DNA from: an uncultured bacterium
Lineage (GTDB): Bacteria > Verrucomicrobiota > Lentisphaeria > Victivallales > Victivallaceae
Direction of reading: 5' to 3'
Assembly (NCBI GenBank): GCA_900551245.1
Contig: URVC01000042.1
Location: forward strand, 1-38,257
Length of the DNA: 38,257 bases
The position numbers and the translations under genes were made by a program. Below the pieces are notes generated by a model. The model was not told the DNA's origin. It made no database searches and saw only the letters and a list, made by a program, of their open reading frames with translations. Within the stretch, counting starts at the first letter, position 1, and the number at the start of each line of letters is the position of its first letter. This document shows, in pieces, positions 17,660-26,092 of this stretch.

Positions 17660-18973
17660 GTGAGAAATGAACGACCCCTTCCGGCGCCCCCGCTGGAATC
17701 TCTCCGGAAGCAGATCCGGGAGGTACTGTTTCATCCGGAAACCGAACTGATCTACGACTATGCAACCAGTCGGGATCCGGTTCACCGGTTCGATCACCTG
17801 CCCGCACCGGAAGAGGTGGCCGCGGATTTCCCCAACCCATGCGGCTGGAGCACCGGCATGGAGGACAGCATGCTCAACGCCGGTTCAATGCTGGATGTTC
17901 TCCGGCTGGAGCGGGAAGATGGTGATTCGCCGGAGACCGCCCCCGCCTTCGCCTGCCGGCTTCTGCACGGCATTCACCGTTGCGCCACGGTGCACGGTCA
18001 CCCCGGCTTCGTGGCGCGCAGCATCACCCCGCGCGACGGGAAAAGCTGCTACAGCAACTCCTCCCGCGACCAGTTCACGCTGGCGGTCTACGGCGTATGG
18101 CGATTCCTGCGTGCATTTCCGGACGCTCCGTCTGCGGAAATTCAACGGGCACGCGAACTTCTCCACTCCATCGCCTGCTATTGCGAACACACGGTGACCG
18201 CCGGGCACGAGTATGATCTGGGGCGTCTCGACGGCGGCCGGGCCATCGTGTCGAAGATGTGGCAATGCGGCGCACACGAGGTTCTGCGGCTGCCGATGAT
18301 CTATGCGGCCGCATTCGAGGCGACCGGCGACGGCCACTGGCGCGACGCGGCCCGCGAGTACGCCATCCCCGCGTTGCCCGTCACTCTGGGCGTTTCCGCC
18401 AGAGAGTGCTACTGGGACATTCCGACGGCCCAGCTGCAGATATCGCTCCGCTTCTTTCGGGAAACCGATCTCTTTCCGGAACTGCGCAACGGCTTGTCCT
18501 CCGCAATGAAACGGGTCACGCAGCTTGCCCGGCCGCAACTGCAACGGCTGCTCGCACGTGCTCTGGCATTTGAAGGCGACTGGGGAGCGTTCTGCGAAAA
18601 CTGGCGGTTCCTGCCGATGAAAATTACACCGCAGACCATCTCTCCCCGGGGCGATACGGCCGTGTTTGACGGAAAAACCTATTTGAACCCCAGCTTTAAC
18701 GCCGCCTATGCCGAACCCAACGCTCTGCTGCGCGGCATCGGCAACTGTCTGATCGCAGTTCTGCTGGATGACAGTGCAGCCCTTGACCGCTTTGAAGTCG
18801 ACTCTCTGCAAACACTGCTGGAAAAAGTGAATTTCACGCTCTGCACCGGTTCCGGAACCGTACAGCTTCTGCACGGCTGCCGCCTTGCTCTGCATCGCGG
18901 CGCGGAACATTCTCTTTCGAATGCCACCATTACACAGGAGGTCCTGCATGAAGAAGAATTTCACTCTTATTGA
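17660..18973 (+). CDS. unrecognised soluble protein, perhaps an alpha/alpha-barrel enzyme
   Basis: A 437-residue protein with no signal peptide or membrane helix. The start is GTG 17660, with AAGGAG seven bases upstream; an open frame extending to 17597 is ruled out because it precedes the promoter's start point. The sequence is rich in helices with repeated aromatic and acidic patches (GWSTGMEDSMLNAGSMLDVL, SVARECYWDIPTAQLQISLRFF), which suggests an (alpha/alpha)6-type glycosidase or lyase fold. I do not recognise the family and propose no reaction. It is the first gene of an operon with a prepilin-like protein and a secreted hydrolase, so handling of the sugars they release is a reasonable guess. 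Its last 26 bases overlap the next gene. Confidence 0.75.
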   Translation: MRNERPLPAPPLESLRKQIREVLFHPETELIYDYATSRDPVHRFDHLPAPEEVAADFPNPCGWSTGMEDSMLNAGSMLDVLRLEREDGDSPETAPAFACRLLHGIHRCATVHGHPGFVARSITPRDGKSCYSNSSRDQFTLAVYGVWRFLRAFPDAPSAEIQRARELLHSIACYCEHTVTAGHEYDLGRLDGGRAIVSKMWQCGAHEVLRLPMIYAAAFEATGDGHWRDAAREYAIPALPVTLGVSARECYWDIPTAQLQISLRFFRETDLFPELRNGLSSAMKRVTQLARPQLQRLLARALAFEGDWGAFCENWRFLPMKITPQTISPRGDTAVFDGKTYLNPSFNAAYAEPNALLRGIGNCLIAVLLDDSAALDRFEVDSLQTLLEKVNFTLCTGSGTVQLLHGCRLALHRGAEHSLSNATITQEVLHEEEFHSY

Positions 18974-19685
18974 ACTGCTCATCGTAATCGCGATCATCGC
19001 AGTTCTGGCGGCCATGCTGCTGCCCGCACTCAACAAGGCCCGGGAAAAAGCCCGCGATCTCGCCTGCCTCTCCAATCAGAAACAGGTCGGCCAATACCTG
19101 ATCATGTACATTCAGCAGAACAATGACGTGATTCCGAACTCCCAGTCCAACTGGGGCAAGGTGAACGGGGTCTCCAAAGGGAAGTGGGGGGATATGATCT
19201 TCGTGAATTTCATCGACCGCACCTGGGGGACGAGCGCTTCCACCGCAGACTGGAGCTGGTTGAGCAGCGGGAAAAAATCCGTGCTTCTCTGCCCGGCTCA
19301 GACCGACAGCATGGTCAAAAACTACATGGGGCACCGTCACTATGGCATCAACAATCAGGGGTATGCTTCCGATGATTTCTCCGCCGACGGGACCGCCATC
19401 GATCGCAAAATCACCAAAATCCGCCGGCCGGCCTCCCGGGCGGCCTTCATGGACATCGACCGGGGAATCACCAACGCCTGGATGGGGTGTCACGTCTACA
19501 GCCGCGCCAACATCGTTCAAAACGGCGGCATCTGGCGGCACGGCGGAGGAATCGGCGCCAACTTCTCCTTCGTTGACGGCCATGCCAGACTGTTGAAATA
19601 CAACCAGATTCCCGTCACACACCGGGAGGTGGAGGGCTACCTGTGGGCAACGGACAGCCCCTCCAATCCGGCGGGATATTATTGA
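18948..19685 (+). CDS. prepilin-like protein, H-X11-DG variant
   Basis: A 245-residue protein with the shortest leader, MKKN, before the pilin helix FTLIELL and AAMLLPALNKAREKA. AGGAGG lies six bases before ATG 18948, inside the previous gene, so the two are probably translationally coupled across a 26-base overlap. The residue before Phe+1 is Asn, not Gly. The C-terminal motif is stretched: His-X11-Asp-Gly (HGGGIGANFSFVDG, then HA) instead of X9. The next gene, a secreted hydrolase, starts 63 bases later. Confidence 0.88.
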   Translation: MKKNFTLIELLIVIAIIAVLAAMLLPALNKAREKARDLACLSNQKQVGQYLIMYIQQNNDVIPNSQSNWGKVNGVSKGKWGDMIFVNFIDRTWGTSASTADWSWLSSGKKSVLLCPAQTDSMVKNYMGHRHYGINNQGYASDDFSADGTAIDRKITKIRRPASRAAFMDIDRGITNAWMGCHVYSRANIVQNGGIWRHGGGIGANFSFVDGHARLLKYNQIPVTHREVEGYLWATDSPSNPAGYY

Positions 19686-19748
19686 GCGAAACCATCGCGC
19701 CGACATGGATCACATCACCGGGGAGTCCCCGGGAACAAGGAGTTGACA

Positions 19749-21611
19749 ATGACCATTGCCTCTATCACATCGCACAGAAAAATATATTCGATCACTCTTC
19801 TGCTGGCGGCATATTTCCTGTTGAGCGACGCGGCGGAATCCCCCTACGGCGTCTGCGCCCATCTGAACCGGATGCCGCCGGAGGAGATGCGCCGCGAACT
19901 GGCCGGCATCGCCGCCGCCGGCATCGGTTTCGTCCGCGTCGACCTGGACTGGGCACAGGTCGAACCGGAACCGGGGAAATGGGATTTCTCCCGCTGGGAC
20001 GCCGTCGTCGAGGAGGCGGCCGGACGCAAGGTGAAGGTGCTGCCGATTCTGGGCAGTGGTCTGCCCTCGTACGGGAAGCCGCCGTTCCGCAATCTGCAAC
20101 GCTATCTGACCTACGTGGAGAAATGCGTCCGCCGCTACAAGGGAAAAATCAACTGCTATGAAGTCTTCAATGAGGTGAATCACATCCGCCCCTGGGGGGA
20201 GACGCCGAATCCGGCCAACTACGTCGCCCTGCTGCGCGAAACCCGGCGCACGATCAAACGGATCGACCCGGAGGCAAAAGTCCTTTTCAGCGGCGTCTCC
20301 TGCCTCGGCAACTCGTTGAAATTTGTGGAAGAAGCGTTTCAGGCCGGGGCCGGGGACCATTTTGACGTGATGAACTTTCATCCCTACCAGTGGTACAACG
20401 CACCGGAGGCGCAGCTTCCTCTGCTGATTCGCGAACTTCGAATGCTGATGAAAAAGCATCATATCGACAAACCGATCTGGATCACGGAGATCGGCGACTC
20501 CAGCTCGCCCGTCCGCTACCGGCTCGCCGGGGAAGTGGTCTCTCCGGCGTTGAGAAAACTCGGCTTCCGGCCGGAACGGGACACGGTGGGAACCGTAGCG
20601 GATCCCGACACGCTTTTTTTCACCGGCGACATCGATGATTTTCTCCCGGAGTGGAAACGGCGTCGTGCGCTGACCTTCGAAGAACTTCGCACCGTTTCGC
20701 CCACCGACTGCCCGATTCTGGTTCTGCCGGGGCGGGAGCTCTTTCCCGCCGCACGCATCGATGCCGTCACCGCGTATGTCCGAAAGGGCGGAACGCTGGT
20801 TCTGCCCGGGGGATTCCCGTTCTACTACGATTTTCGCCAGACCGCCGAGCCGGACCAGTTCCGGACGGTTCAAATCGGCAACCGCCTGCTGCCGCAGCTT
20901 CATCTGGAGTGGGAGGCATTCTGGGTGAAGAAAGGGGTTCCCCGCACCACGACCGCCACCGAAGCGGGCGAGGAGTTTCCCGGGCTGAAACTCACCCATC
21001 ACCCCGGTATGCGCTTTCTCAATGCGGAAAATCTGAAAGGCGCGGACCGGATGATTCCGATCGCCTGGGGCATCAACGGCCGCTACCGCATGCCGATCGC
21101 CGCACTCTACCAGCTGAACAGCGACCTCAAGGGAAACATCATCGTCGCCGTGGATTCCCGCACCGACAGCGTCACGGAGAAAGAACAGGCCCGGCGACTG
21201 CCGCGCCAGCTGCTGCTCGCCTTCGCCGAAGGGGTGGAAAAGGTGTTCTACTACCGCTATCGCGCCGGCGAATGGAACCGCGGTCGCGAAGCGCATTTCG
21301 GCATTCTCCGCCGCAATTTCGAGATCAAGCCGGCCGGGCTGGCCTGCCAGACGCTGATCCGGAACCTTCCGCCGGGTTCGACCCGGCCGGAAATTCTCCG
21401 TCGCGGCCTGATTCGGGAAGCGCACTGGCGGCGTCCTGACGGCGTGCCGGTCACCGCACTCTGGACCGTTTTCGGGGAACAGCCCGCACCGCAGCCGGGC
21501 AGACAATTTCTCCGGGCGGAGACGCTGACCGGAGAACCGCTGCCGACGGCGAAAGTCCCGGACCGGCTCTCCGCAGACATCCTCTATTTCACCGGCAACG
21601 GGACGGAATGA
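19749..21611 (+). CDS. secreted GH39-like hydrolase with a domain inserted in its barrel
   Basis: A 620-residue exported enzyme. A signal peptide ends near LLSDA/AES. The TIM barrel starts at SPYGVCAHLNRMP. The acid/base is Glu142 (YEVFNEVNH) and the nucleophile Glu247 (IWITEIGDSS). Immediately afterwards about 215 residues (roughly 258-475) do not fit the barrel; they contain an alpha/beta segment like class I amidotransferase-type domains of GH42 and relatives (PILVLPGRELFPAARIDAV, YVRKGGTLVLPGG). The barrel then resumes with EKEQARRLPRQLLLAFAEGV, KVFYYRYR and EAHFGILRRNFEIKPA, which normally follow the nucleophile closely. ATG 19749 has AAGGAG six bases upstream. It is third in the operon after the prepilin-like gene. 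The family is inferred from motifs. Confidence 0.8.
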   Translation: MTIASITSHRKIYSITLLLAAYFLLSDAAESPYGVCAHLNRMPPEEMRRELAGIAAAGIGFVRVDLDWAQVEPEPGKWDFSRWDAVVEEAAGRKVKVLPILGSGLPSYGKPPFRNLQRYLTYVEKCVRRYKGKINCYEVFNEVNHIRPWGETPNPANYVALLRETRRTIKRIDPEAKVLFSGVSCLGNSLKFVEEAFQAGAGDHFDVMNFHPYQWYNAPEAQLPLLIRELRMLMKKHHIDKPIWITEIGDSSSPVRYRLAGEVVSPALRKLGFRPERDTVGTVADPDTLFFTGDIDDFLPEWKRRRALTFEELRTVSPTDCPILVLPGRELFPAARIDAVTAYVRKGGTLVLPGGFPFYYDFRQTAEPDQFRTVQIGNRLLPQLHLEWEAFWVKKGVPRTTTATEAGEEFPGLKLTHHPGMRFLNAENLKGADRMIPIAWGINGRYRMPIAALYQLNSDLKGNIIVAVDSRTDSVTEKEQARRLPRQLLLAFAEGVEKVFYYRYRAGEWNRGREAHFGILRRNFEIKPAGLACQTLIRNLPPGSTRPEILRRGLIREAHWRRPDGVPVTALWTVFGEQPAPQPGRQFLRAETLTGEPLPTAKVPDRLSADILYFTGNGTE

Positions 21612-21644
21612 CACATTGCGGAGCGGGGCGGCGGCGGGGCGCGC

Positions 21645-22931
21645 CTACCCCTCCAGTTCCCGGCGGACACGGCCGAGCAGTTCCGGAATGTTAAGCTTCT
21701 GCGGACACTTCGCCAGGCACTCTCCGCAGTTCACGCACGCCGAGGCGGGCGCTCCGCGCTGAATCGGCGACATCGCGACCGTGTAATCCGCAATGGCCCG
21801 CTTTTTATCCCGGTGGACCAGATAGTTGTTGTAGACATAGGCGAAAATGTAGCCGATCGCCACGTTGTGCGGGCAAGGAATGCACTGATAACAGCCGGTG
21901 CAGTCGATGTGGCCGGGCGTCTCCCGGAAGGCGCGGATCGCGTTCCCGAGCGCCTTGCGTTCATCCGGCGTGAGCATATTCGGCTTCGCTTTTGACGCGT
22001 AGCGCAGATTTGCCTCGACGTCCGCCATCGCGCCCATGCCGCTCACCGCGACGCTGACCTCCGGAATATCCCAGAGGTAGTCGAGCGCCCATTCGGTGTC
22101 GGGCTTTTCGATTCCGGTCGAACGGAGCGCCTCGCGCATGGACGGCGGCAGATGAGCGAGCAGTCCGGTGCGGACCGGTTTCATCACGGCAAGTCCCATT
22201 CCGTTGGCGGCGGCGTACTTCGGGCCGAGACAGCCCGCTTCGTACTCATAATCCAGATAGTTGTGCTGGATCAGGCAGAAATCCCACGGCGCGGATTCGA
22301 CCACCTCCTTGAATAGTTCGAGACGATCGTGGAACGAGAAACCGGCGAAGCGGATCTTCCCCTGTTCCTTGAGCTTCATGATCTTGTCGATCAGTTTGAA
22401 TGGAATCACCTTCTCGTTCCAGCCGCGGTGCATAATCATGTGGATGTGGTAGAAATCGATGACGTCACACCCCATCGTCCGGCGGGATTCATCGAAGAAC
22501 TTCTCGAAGTCCTCCGGCTTTTCCATGATCCACCACGGGGATTTGGAGGTGACGTAAACCCGGTCGCGCCACGTTCCTTTCAGCGCTCTTCCGGCGACCG
22601 CCTCGCTCTGTCCGCCGAGGTAGACGCGCCCGGTGTCGATGTAGTTCACCCCTCCCTCGATCGCGCGGTGGATCATCGCGACGCTCAGATCGGAATTCAC
22701 CGTTTTCCCGTCCGCGAGCATCGGCAGACGGAGAAGCCCGAACCCGAGCGCGGAGACGTTCACCCCGGTCCGCCCCATCGGGCGGTACTGCATCTGCGGA
22801 TTGAAATTCAAAACCGGACCCGCCGGTTTTCCGGCAGACGGCACCGCCGCGTTCAGGACCCTCCCCTTCCCCAATACACTGCCCGCGGCCGCCATCAGCG
22901 CCGCCGATTTGAGAAAATCACGTCGATTCAT
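21645..22931 (-). CDS. Tat-exported aldo/keto reductase with two 4Fe-4S motifs
   Basis: A 428-residue protein. It begins with a twin-arginine leader (MNRRDFLKSAALMAAAGSVLG), so it is probably folded with cofactors and then exported. Residues about 45-330 are an aldo/keto reductase; the catalytic Asp and Tyr lie in YIDTGRVYLG, the Lys in VYVTSKS and the His in DFYHIH. The C-terminus holds two ferredoxin-like clusters: CxxCxxCxxCP near 344 and CxxCxxCxxxCP near 399. This combination is known in a family of AKR-related oxidoreductases. It probably passes electrons between the clusters and a carbonyl or quinone substrate. Its start overlaps the upstream gene's stop by four bases (ATGA), and it is the last gene of the redox operon. 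Confidence 0.9.
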   Translation of the reverse strand: MNRRDFLKSAALMAAAGSVLGKGRVLNAAVPSAGKPAGPVLNFNPQMQYRPMGRTGVNVSALGFGLLRLPMLADGKTVNSDLSVAMIHRAIEGGVNYIDTGRVYLGGQSEAVAGRALKGTWRDRVYVTSKSPWWIMEKPEDFEKFFDESRRTMGCDVIDFYHIHMIMHRGWNEKVIPFKLIDKIMKLKEQGKIRFAGFSFHDRLELFKEVVESAPWDFCLIQHNYLDYEYEAGCLGPKYAAANGMGLAVMKPVRTGLLAHLPPSMREALRSTGIEKPDTEWALDYLWDIPEVSVAVSGMGAMADVEANLRYASKAKPNMLTPDERKALGNAIRAFRETPGHIDCTGCYQCIPCPHNVAIGYIFAYVYNNYLVHRDKKRAIADYTVAMSPIQRGAPASACVNCGECLAKCPQKLNIPELLGRVRRELEG

Positions 22932-23926
22932 GCTTCCAGCCCTCCTGTTTTTTCCTGAAGTCCGATCAGATACGCCGGGTTATGCCGTACCATCCGGTCG
23001 ATCTCCCGCTGCGGCATCCCGGCGTCGAGCAGTTCGCGGATGCAAGTGCGCATGCCGTCGATCGGATTCGGATTGCCCTGCTGACCGAGGTCCGTAGAGA
23101 TGAAACTGCGTTCCGGCACGGTGGTTGCATAGTGGAGAAACTCCTCACGACTCTGCCGTTCGAACTGCGGATTTCCACTTCCCGGCCCCCAGAGCCGCGG
23201 CAGATAGCAATACTCCACAAACGCGCCGAGGTCGACCGCCTGCCGAATCTGGTCGCGCGTCAGCTTCCAGATCAGTGAATTGACGTGGGTGACGACAAAT
23301 TTCCTCACCCCGACCTCCTTCGCCTTCCGCGCCAGAATCAGGCTTTCCTGCGGCGAACTGTGTCCGGATGCAAAGATGATGTCCGCTTCGGCGCAGAGTT
23401 CCATCACCCGGACCACTTCGGGGAGGACGCGCCCCCGGTCATCCAGCACCGGGATGCCCGGGCCGGGCAGTTTGTCGCACCGGTGCTGATACGCCGCGGA
23501 GAGCGTCGGCATCCAGATGCAGCGGCAGAGGGAACCGGTCGTTTTGAGCGCCTGCTCCGCCGCAAAGACGTTGACCTTGTCGCCGTGGACACGGTTCATG
23601 CAGAGACTGCCGAACACCTCGAATTCCGGCAGGGCCTGCCGGATCAGCCAGGCGCGGTCGTGACAGCTCCAGTCGTTGGATTTGTACATCAGCGCCCGGT
23701 ATCCGGCCCGTTTCGCCTCCCCGGCGAGCGCCAGCTCATCGATGCAGCGCGCCCGGGTGTCCGGCAGGCAGTGGATGTGGATGTCGCACACGCCGGCGAG
23801 CAGCGGGTCGGCAGAACTTTCGCGCCGGACCTCCGCTTCGTTCCGGACGGAGGCGCCAGCCGCCCTGCCGACCAGCATCGCCCCGCCGGCGACGCCGATC
23901 GTCTTGATGAACTCCCGCCGGTCCAT
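22928..23926 (-). CDS. Tat-leader amidohydrolase-like (TIM-barrel, DUF6282-like) protein
   Basis: A 332-residue protein with a twin-arginine leader (MDRREFIKTIGVAGGAM). The mature part begins with a metal-site strand typical of amidohydrolases (CDIHIHCLP). Later parts (FASGHSSPQES, FVVTHVNS, RSFISTDLGQQGNPNPIDG) fit the other metal and active-site strands. Members of DUF6282 look similar, and their reaction is not known to me. It starts two bases after the stop of the FMN-reductase gene and overlaps the aldo/keto reductase by four, so it is firmly in the operon. A periplasmic hydrolase acting on a product of the redox enzymes is conceivable but unproven. Confidence 0.78.
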   Translation of the reverse strand: MDRREFIKTIGVAGGAMLVGRAAGASVRNEAEVRRESSADPLLAGVCDIHIHCLPDTRARCIDELALAGEAKRAGYRALMYKSNDWSCHDRAWLIRQALPEFEVFGSLCMNRVHGDKVNVFAAEQALKTTGSLCRCIWMPTLSAAYQHRCDKLPGPGIPVLDDRGRVLPEVVRVMELCAEADIIFASGHSSPQESLILARKAKEVGVRKFVVTHVNSLIWKLTRDQIRQAVDLGAFVEYCYLPRLWGPGSGNPQFERQSREEFLHYATTVPERSFISTDLGQQGNPNPIDGMRTCIRELLDAGMPQREIDRMVRHNPAYLIGLQEKTGGLEA

Positions 23927-23928
23927 GG

Positions 23929-24588
23929 TTACACGCTCTTTCCCAGCAAGTACGCCTGTTCCGGATATTTTGTATGGTTGACCGCGCCGACCGGCCAGAC
24001 ACCGGGAGCAATCACCTGCCCGGCATCGCTCCAGCCGAGATAGTCCAGCAGAACCTCGTAATGGTCGGTGATCGCCTTCTCCTTACGCTTGTTGTTGTCG
24101 GCGTAGGTCATCAACAGAGCGGCCTTCTTCGGCACATGGATCGAGCCGTTGATCGCATAGAAGCGGTCGATCACCGCCTTGATCTGCGCGGAGATGCCGA
24201 AGTAATACATCGGCGTGGCGAAGACCACCATCCCCGCGTCGAGAATGTGTTTCCGGACAAATTCAAAATCGTCCTTGAAGACACATTCGCCGTTCATGCT
24301 GCATTTGTTGCAGGCAATGCAGGGGTGAACCTCCTTGAACGCGACGTCAAAACGGACGATTTCGTGCCCCGCCTCCTCCGCGCCGCGGATGAAATGCTCC
24401 GCGAGCGTGCTGGAATTTCCATTTTTCCGGGGACTTCCCGTAATCACCAGAATTTTCATTTTTCCACCTTGTCCTTTCCGTTCCGCCGGGGCGGCGGCGA
24501 CGTTCAACAGCGCGCCGCCGAGAAATACGCTTCCTGCGGCCGCCGCGGCCGCCGCCAGAGAGGTTTTCAAAAAATCACGTCGATTCAT
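23929..24588 (-). CDS. Tat-leader NADPH-dependent FMN reductase/iron-sulfur flavoprotein
   Basis: A 219-residue protein. A twin-arginine leader (MNRRDFLKTSLAAAA) is followed at about residue 43 by a flavodoxin-like fold (MKILVITGSPRKNGNSSTLAEHF, an FMN-phosphate loop). A Cys set (CIACNKCSMNGEC) follows the second strand, as in iron-sulfur flavoproteins. ATPMYYFGISAQIKAVIDRFY is the conserved family segment. A GGAGGAG ribosome site is ten bases before the ATG. An internal Met at the end of the leader could give a cytoplasmic form. It probably transfers electrons to quinones, nitro compounds or metals. The Tat leader on this usually cytoplasmic fold is unusual. Confidence 0.88.
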   Translation of the reverse strand: MNRRDFLKTSLAAAAAAAGSVFLGGALLNVAAAPAERKGQGGKMKILVITGSPRKNGNSSTLAEHFIRGAEEAGHEIVRFDVAFKEVHPCIACNKCSMNGECVFKDDFEFVRKHILDAGMVVFATPMYYFGISAQIKAVIDRFYAINGSIHVPKKAALLMTYADNNKRKEKAITDHYEVLLDYLGWSDAGQVIAPGVWPVGAVNHTKYPEQAYLLGKSV

Positions 24589-24618
24589 GCGGACAGTTCT
24601 CCTCCGGCTGCAGATTCA

Positions 24619-25020
24619 TCATTTCATCTTCATTTCCGGAACGAGCGGATTCTGGTCGAGCAGCTCCAGTTTCCGGACCATCTCCAGCGTCGTTCGCTTG
24701 TACTTTTGAAAATGCGGCGTTTGAATATGGCGTTCATAGGCGGCGCGGTCCGCGTAGATCTCGAGGATCGTAATCCGTTCCGGACGCGCCTTCTCCTGCA
24801 TCGAATACATCATATAGACGCCCGGCTCCTTCGCCATGGATTCCCGTCCACATTCGGTGACCAGCGCAAGATACTCCGGGAGCTGGGCCGGATCGACCTC
24901 AATCCGCGAAAGCCGGACGATGCTCTCCGGCGTAATCCGATTGCCCGCAGCCGTTTCCTCCGCCGCCAGCGGAGCGGCGGCCAGCAGTATGGCGGAAAAT
25001 ATGCTCCGGATCCGTTTCAT
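24619..25020 (-). CDS. exported ABM-domain (YgiN-like quinol monooxygenase) protein
   Basis: A 133-residue protein with a Sec signal (MKRIRSIFSAILLAAAPLAA) and then a single antibiotic-biosynthesis-monooxygenase domain (SIVRLSRIEVDPAQLPEYLALV, EPGVYMMYSMQ, ITILEIYADRAAYERHIQTPHFQKYK). This is the usual 95-105 residue unit that dimerises and can oxidise quinols without a cofactor. The start is set by AAGGAG ten bases upstream, and a longer open frame to 25119 is unsupported. It is fifth gene of seven in the redox operon, 17 bases after the CMD/cupin gene. Confidence 0.88.
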   Translation of the reverse strand: MKRIRSIFSAILLAAAPLAAEETAAGNRITPESIVRLSRIEVDPAQLPEYLALVTECGRESMAKEPGVYMMYSMQEKARPERITILEIYADRAAYERHIQTPHFQKYKRTTLEMVRKLELLDQNPLVPEMKMK

Positions 25021-25037
25021 TGCCGTCAGGCTCCTTC

Positions 25038-26084
25038 TCACTTTCCGGCGGTTGCCGCCCGATACTCCGCGTCGGAAACCGGTTCGAGCCAGGTGTTCTT
25101 GTTGGTTCCAGGATTGCACTCGATTGCGAGATGCGCGAACCAGCTCTCCGGCGCCGCCCCGTGCCAGTGATCGACATCCGGCGGAATCTCCACCACGTCG
25201 CCGGGCAGAAGTTTCCGCGCCTCCTTTCCGCGCTCCTGGTAGAAGCCGACGCCGCCGACCGCGATGAGCAGCTGACCGCCGGTGTGGCGGTGCCAGTTGT
25301 TGCGGCAGCCGGGTTCAAACGTGACGTTGGAGACCGGAACGTTGAGCCGCTTCTCTTTCGTCAATGGCGCAAGATAGGATTTGCCGACAAAATATTTCGC
25401 ATAGGCCGTGTTCTCTTCGCCGCGCGGGAATGCGCTCAGCGTACGGCTTTTCACATTCTCCAGAATCCAGGCGATCTGCGCCTCCGTGACGCCGTTGTGC
25501 TTCGCGATGGCGATGTGGCTGGCAAGCTGGCTTTCCACCCCCTCCATCGCGGCGAGCGCGGCGACGGTCGCCAGCTCCCGCGTCCGCCAGTCGAGGTTGT
25601 CCCGGCCGAAAATGTCGCCGAACAAATGCGCCTTGAGGTATTCATCGATCGCCGGCGCAAACTCGAACAGGGCGCCCTTGACCGGCGCGCCGCAGAGTTT
25701 CGTCTGATTCGCCGTACCGAAATCGACGCTCTTCCCCTCCGGGAGTGCGCCGGGGAGCCGCCCCGGAGCGTCCTTGATCCCGCTCGCTTCGCGCTCCTGC
25801 AGGAGCGCCATGAAGCTGCCGAGGGCGTTCAGACTGCGGGGAAAACCGCAGTAGGCGTAGAGCTGGACAAGTACTTCCTTGATCTCGTTCACGGTCAAGC
25901 CGGCATCGAGTCCGGCACGGAGCGCCCCCTTCAGCCCGGGCATATTCCCCCGGGCGGTGTACATGGCGATTTCAACGAGTTTCTGTTCTTTTTCTTCCAA
26001 CGGTTTCATCGTATCAGCACCCTCCAGAAATTGCATGGTAAAAACGAACACAAGGATCACGCTCCAAAAGGAAATTTTACGCAT
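25038..26084 (-). CDS. exported double carboxymuconolactone decarboxylase-like/cupin fusion
   Basis: A 348-residue protein. A signal-like helix (MRKISFWSVILVFVFTMQFLEG) precedes two CMD units: about 30-110 (EIKEVLVQLYAYCGFPRSLNALG) and about 140-225 (RELATVAALAAMEGVESQLASHIAIAKHNG). The CxxC pair of peroxidase-type AhpD is missing. A cupin of about 75 residues ends the protein, with metal ligands in NNWHRHTGGQLL and DVVEIPPDVDHWHG. Separate CMD and cupin proteins often occur side by side, and here they are one chain. ATG 26084 has GAGG six bases upstream; a GTG at 26096 is less likely. It follows the flavodoxin gene by eight bases. A role in aromatic or quinone chemistry is suggested by the family only. 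Confidence 0.88.
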   Translation of the reverse strand: MRKISFWSVILVFVFTMQFLEGADTMKPLEEKEQKLVEIAMYTARGNMPGLKGALRAGLDAGLTVNEIKEVLVQLYAYCGFPRSLNALGSFMALLQEREASGIKDAPGRLPGALPEGKSVDFGTANQTKLCGAPVKGALFEFAPAIDEYLKAHLFGDIFGRDNLDWRTRELATVAALAAMEGVESQLASHIAIAKHNGVTEAQIAWILENVKSRTLSAFPRGEENTAYAKYFVGKSYLAPLTKEKRLNVPVSNVTFEPGCRNNWHRHTGGQLLIAVGGVGFYQERGKEARKLLPGDVVEIPPDVDHWHGAAPESWFAHLAIECNPGTNKNTWLEPVSDAEYRAATAGK

Positions 26085-26092
26085 GATGTGCC

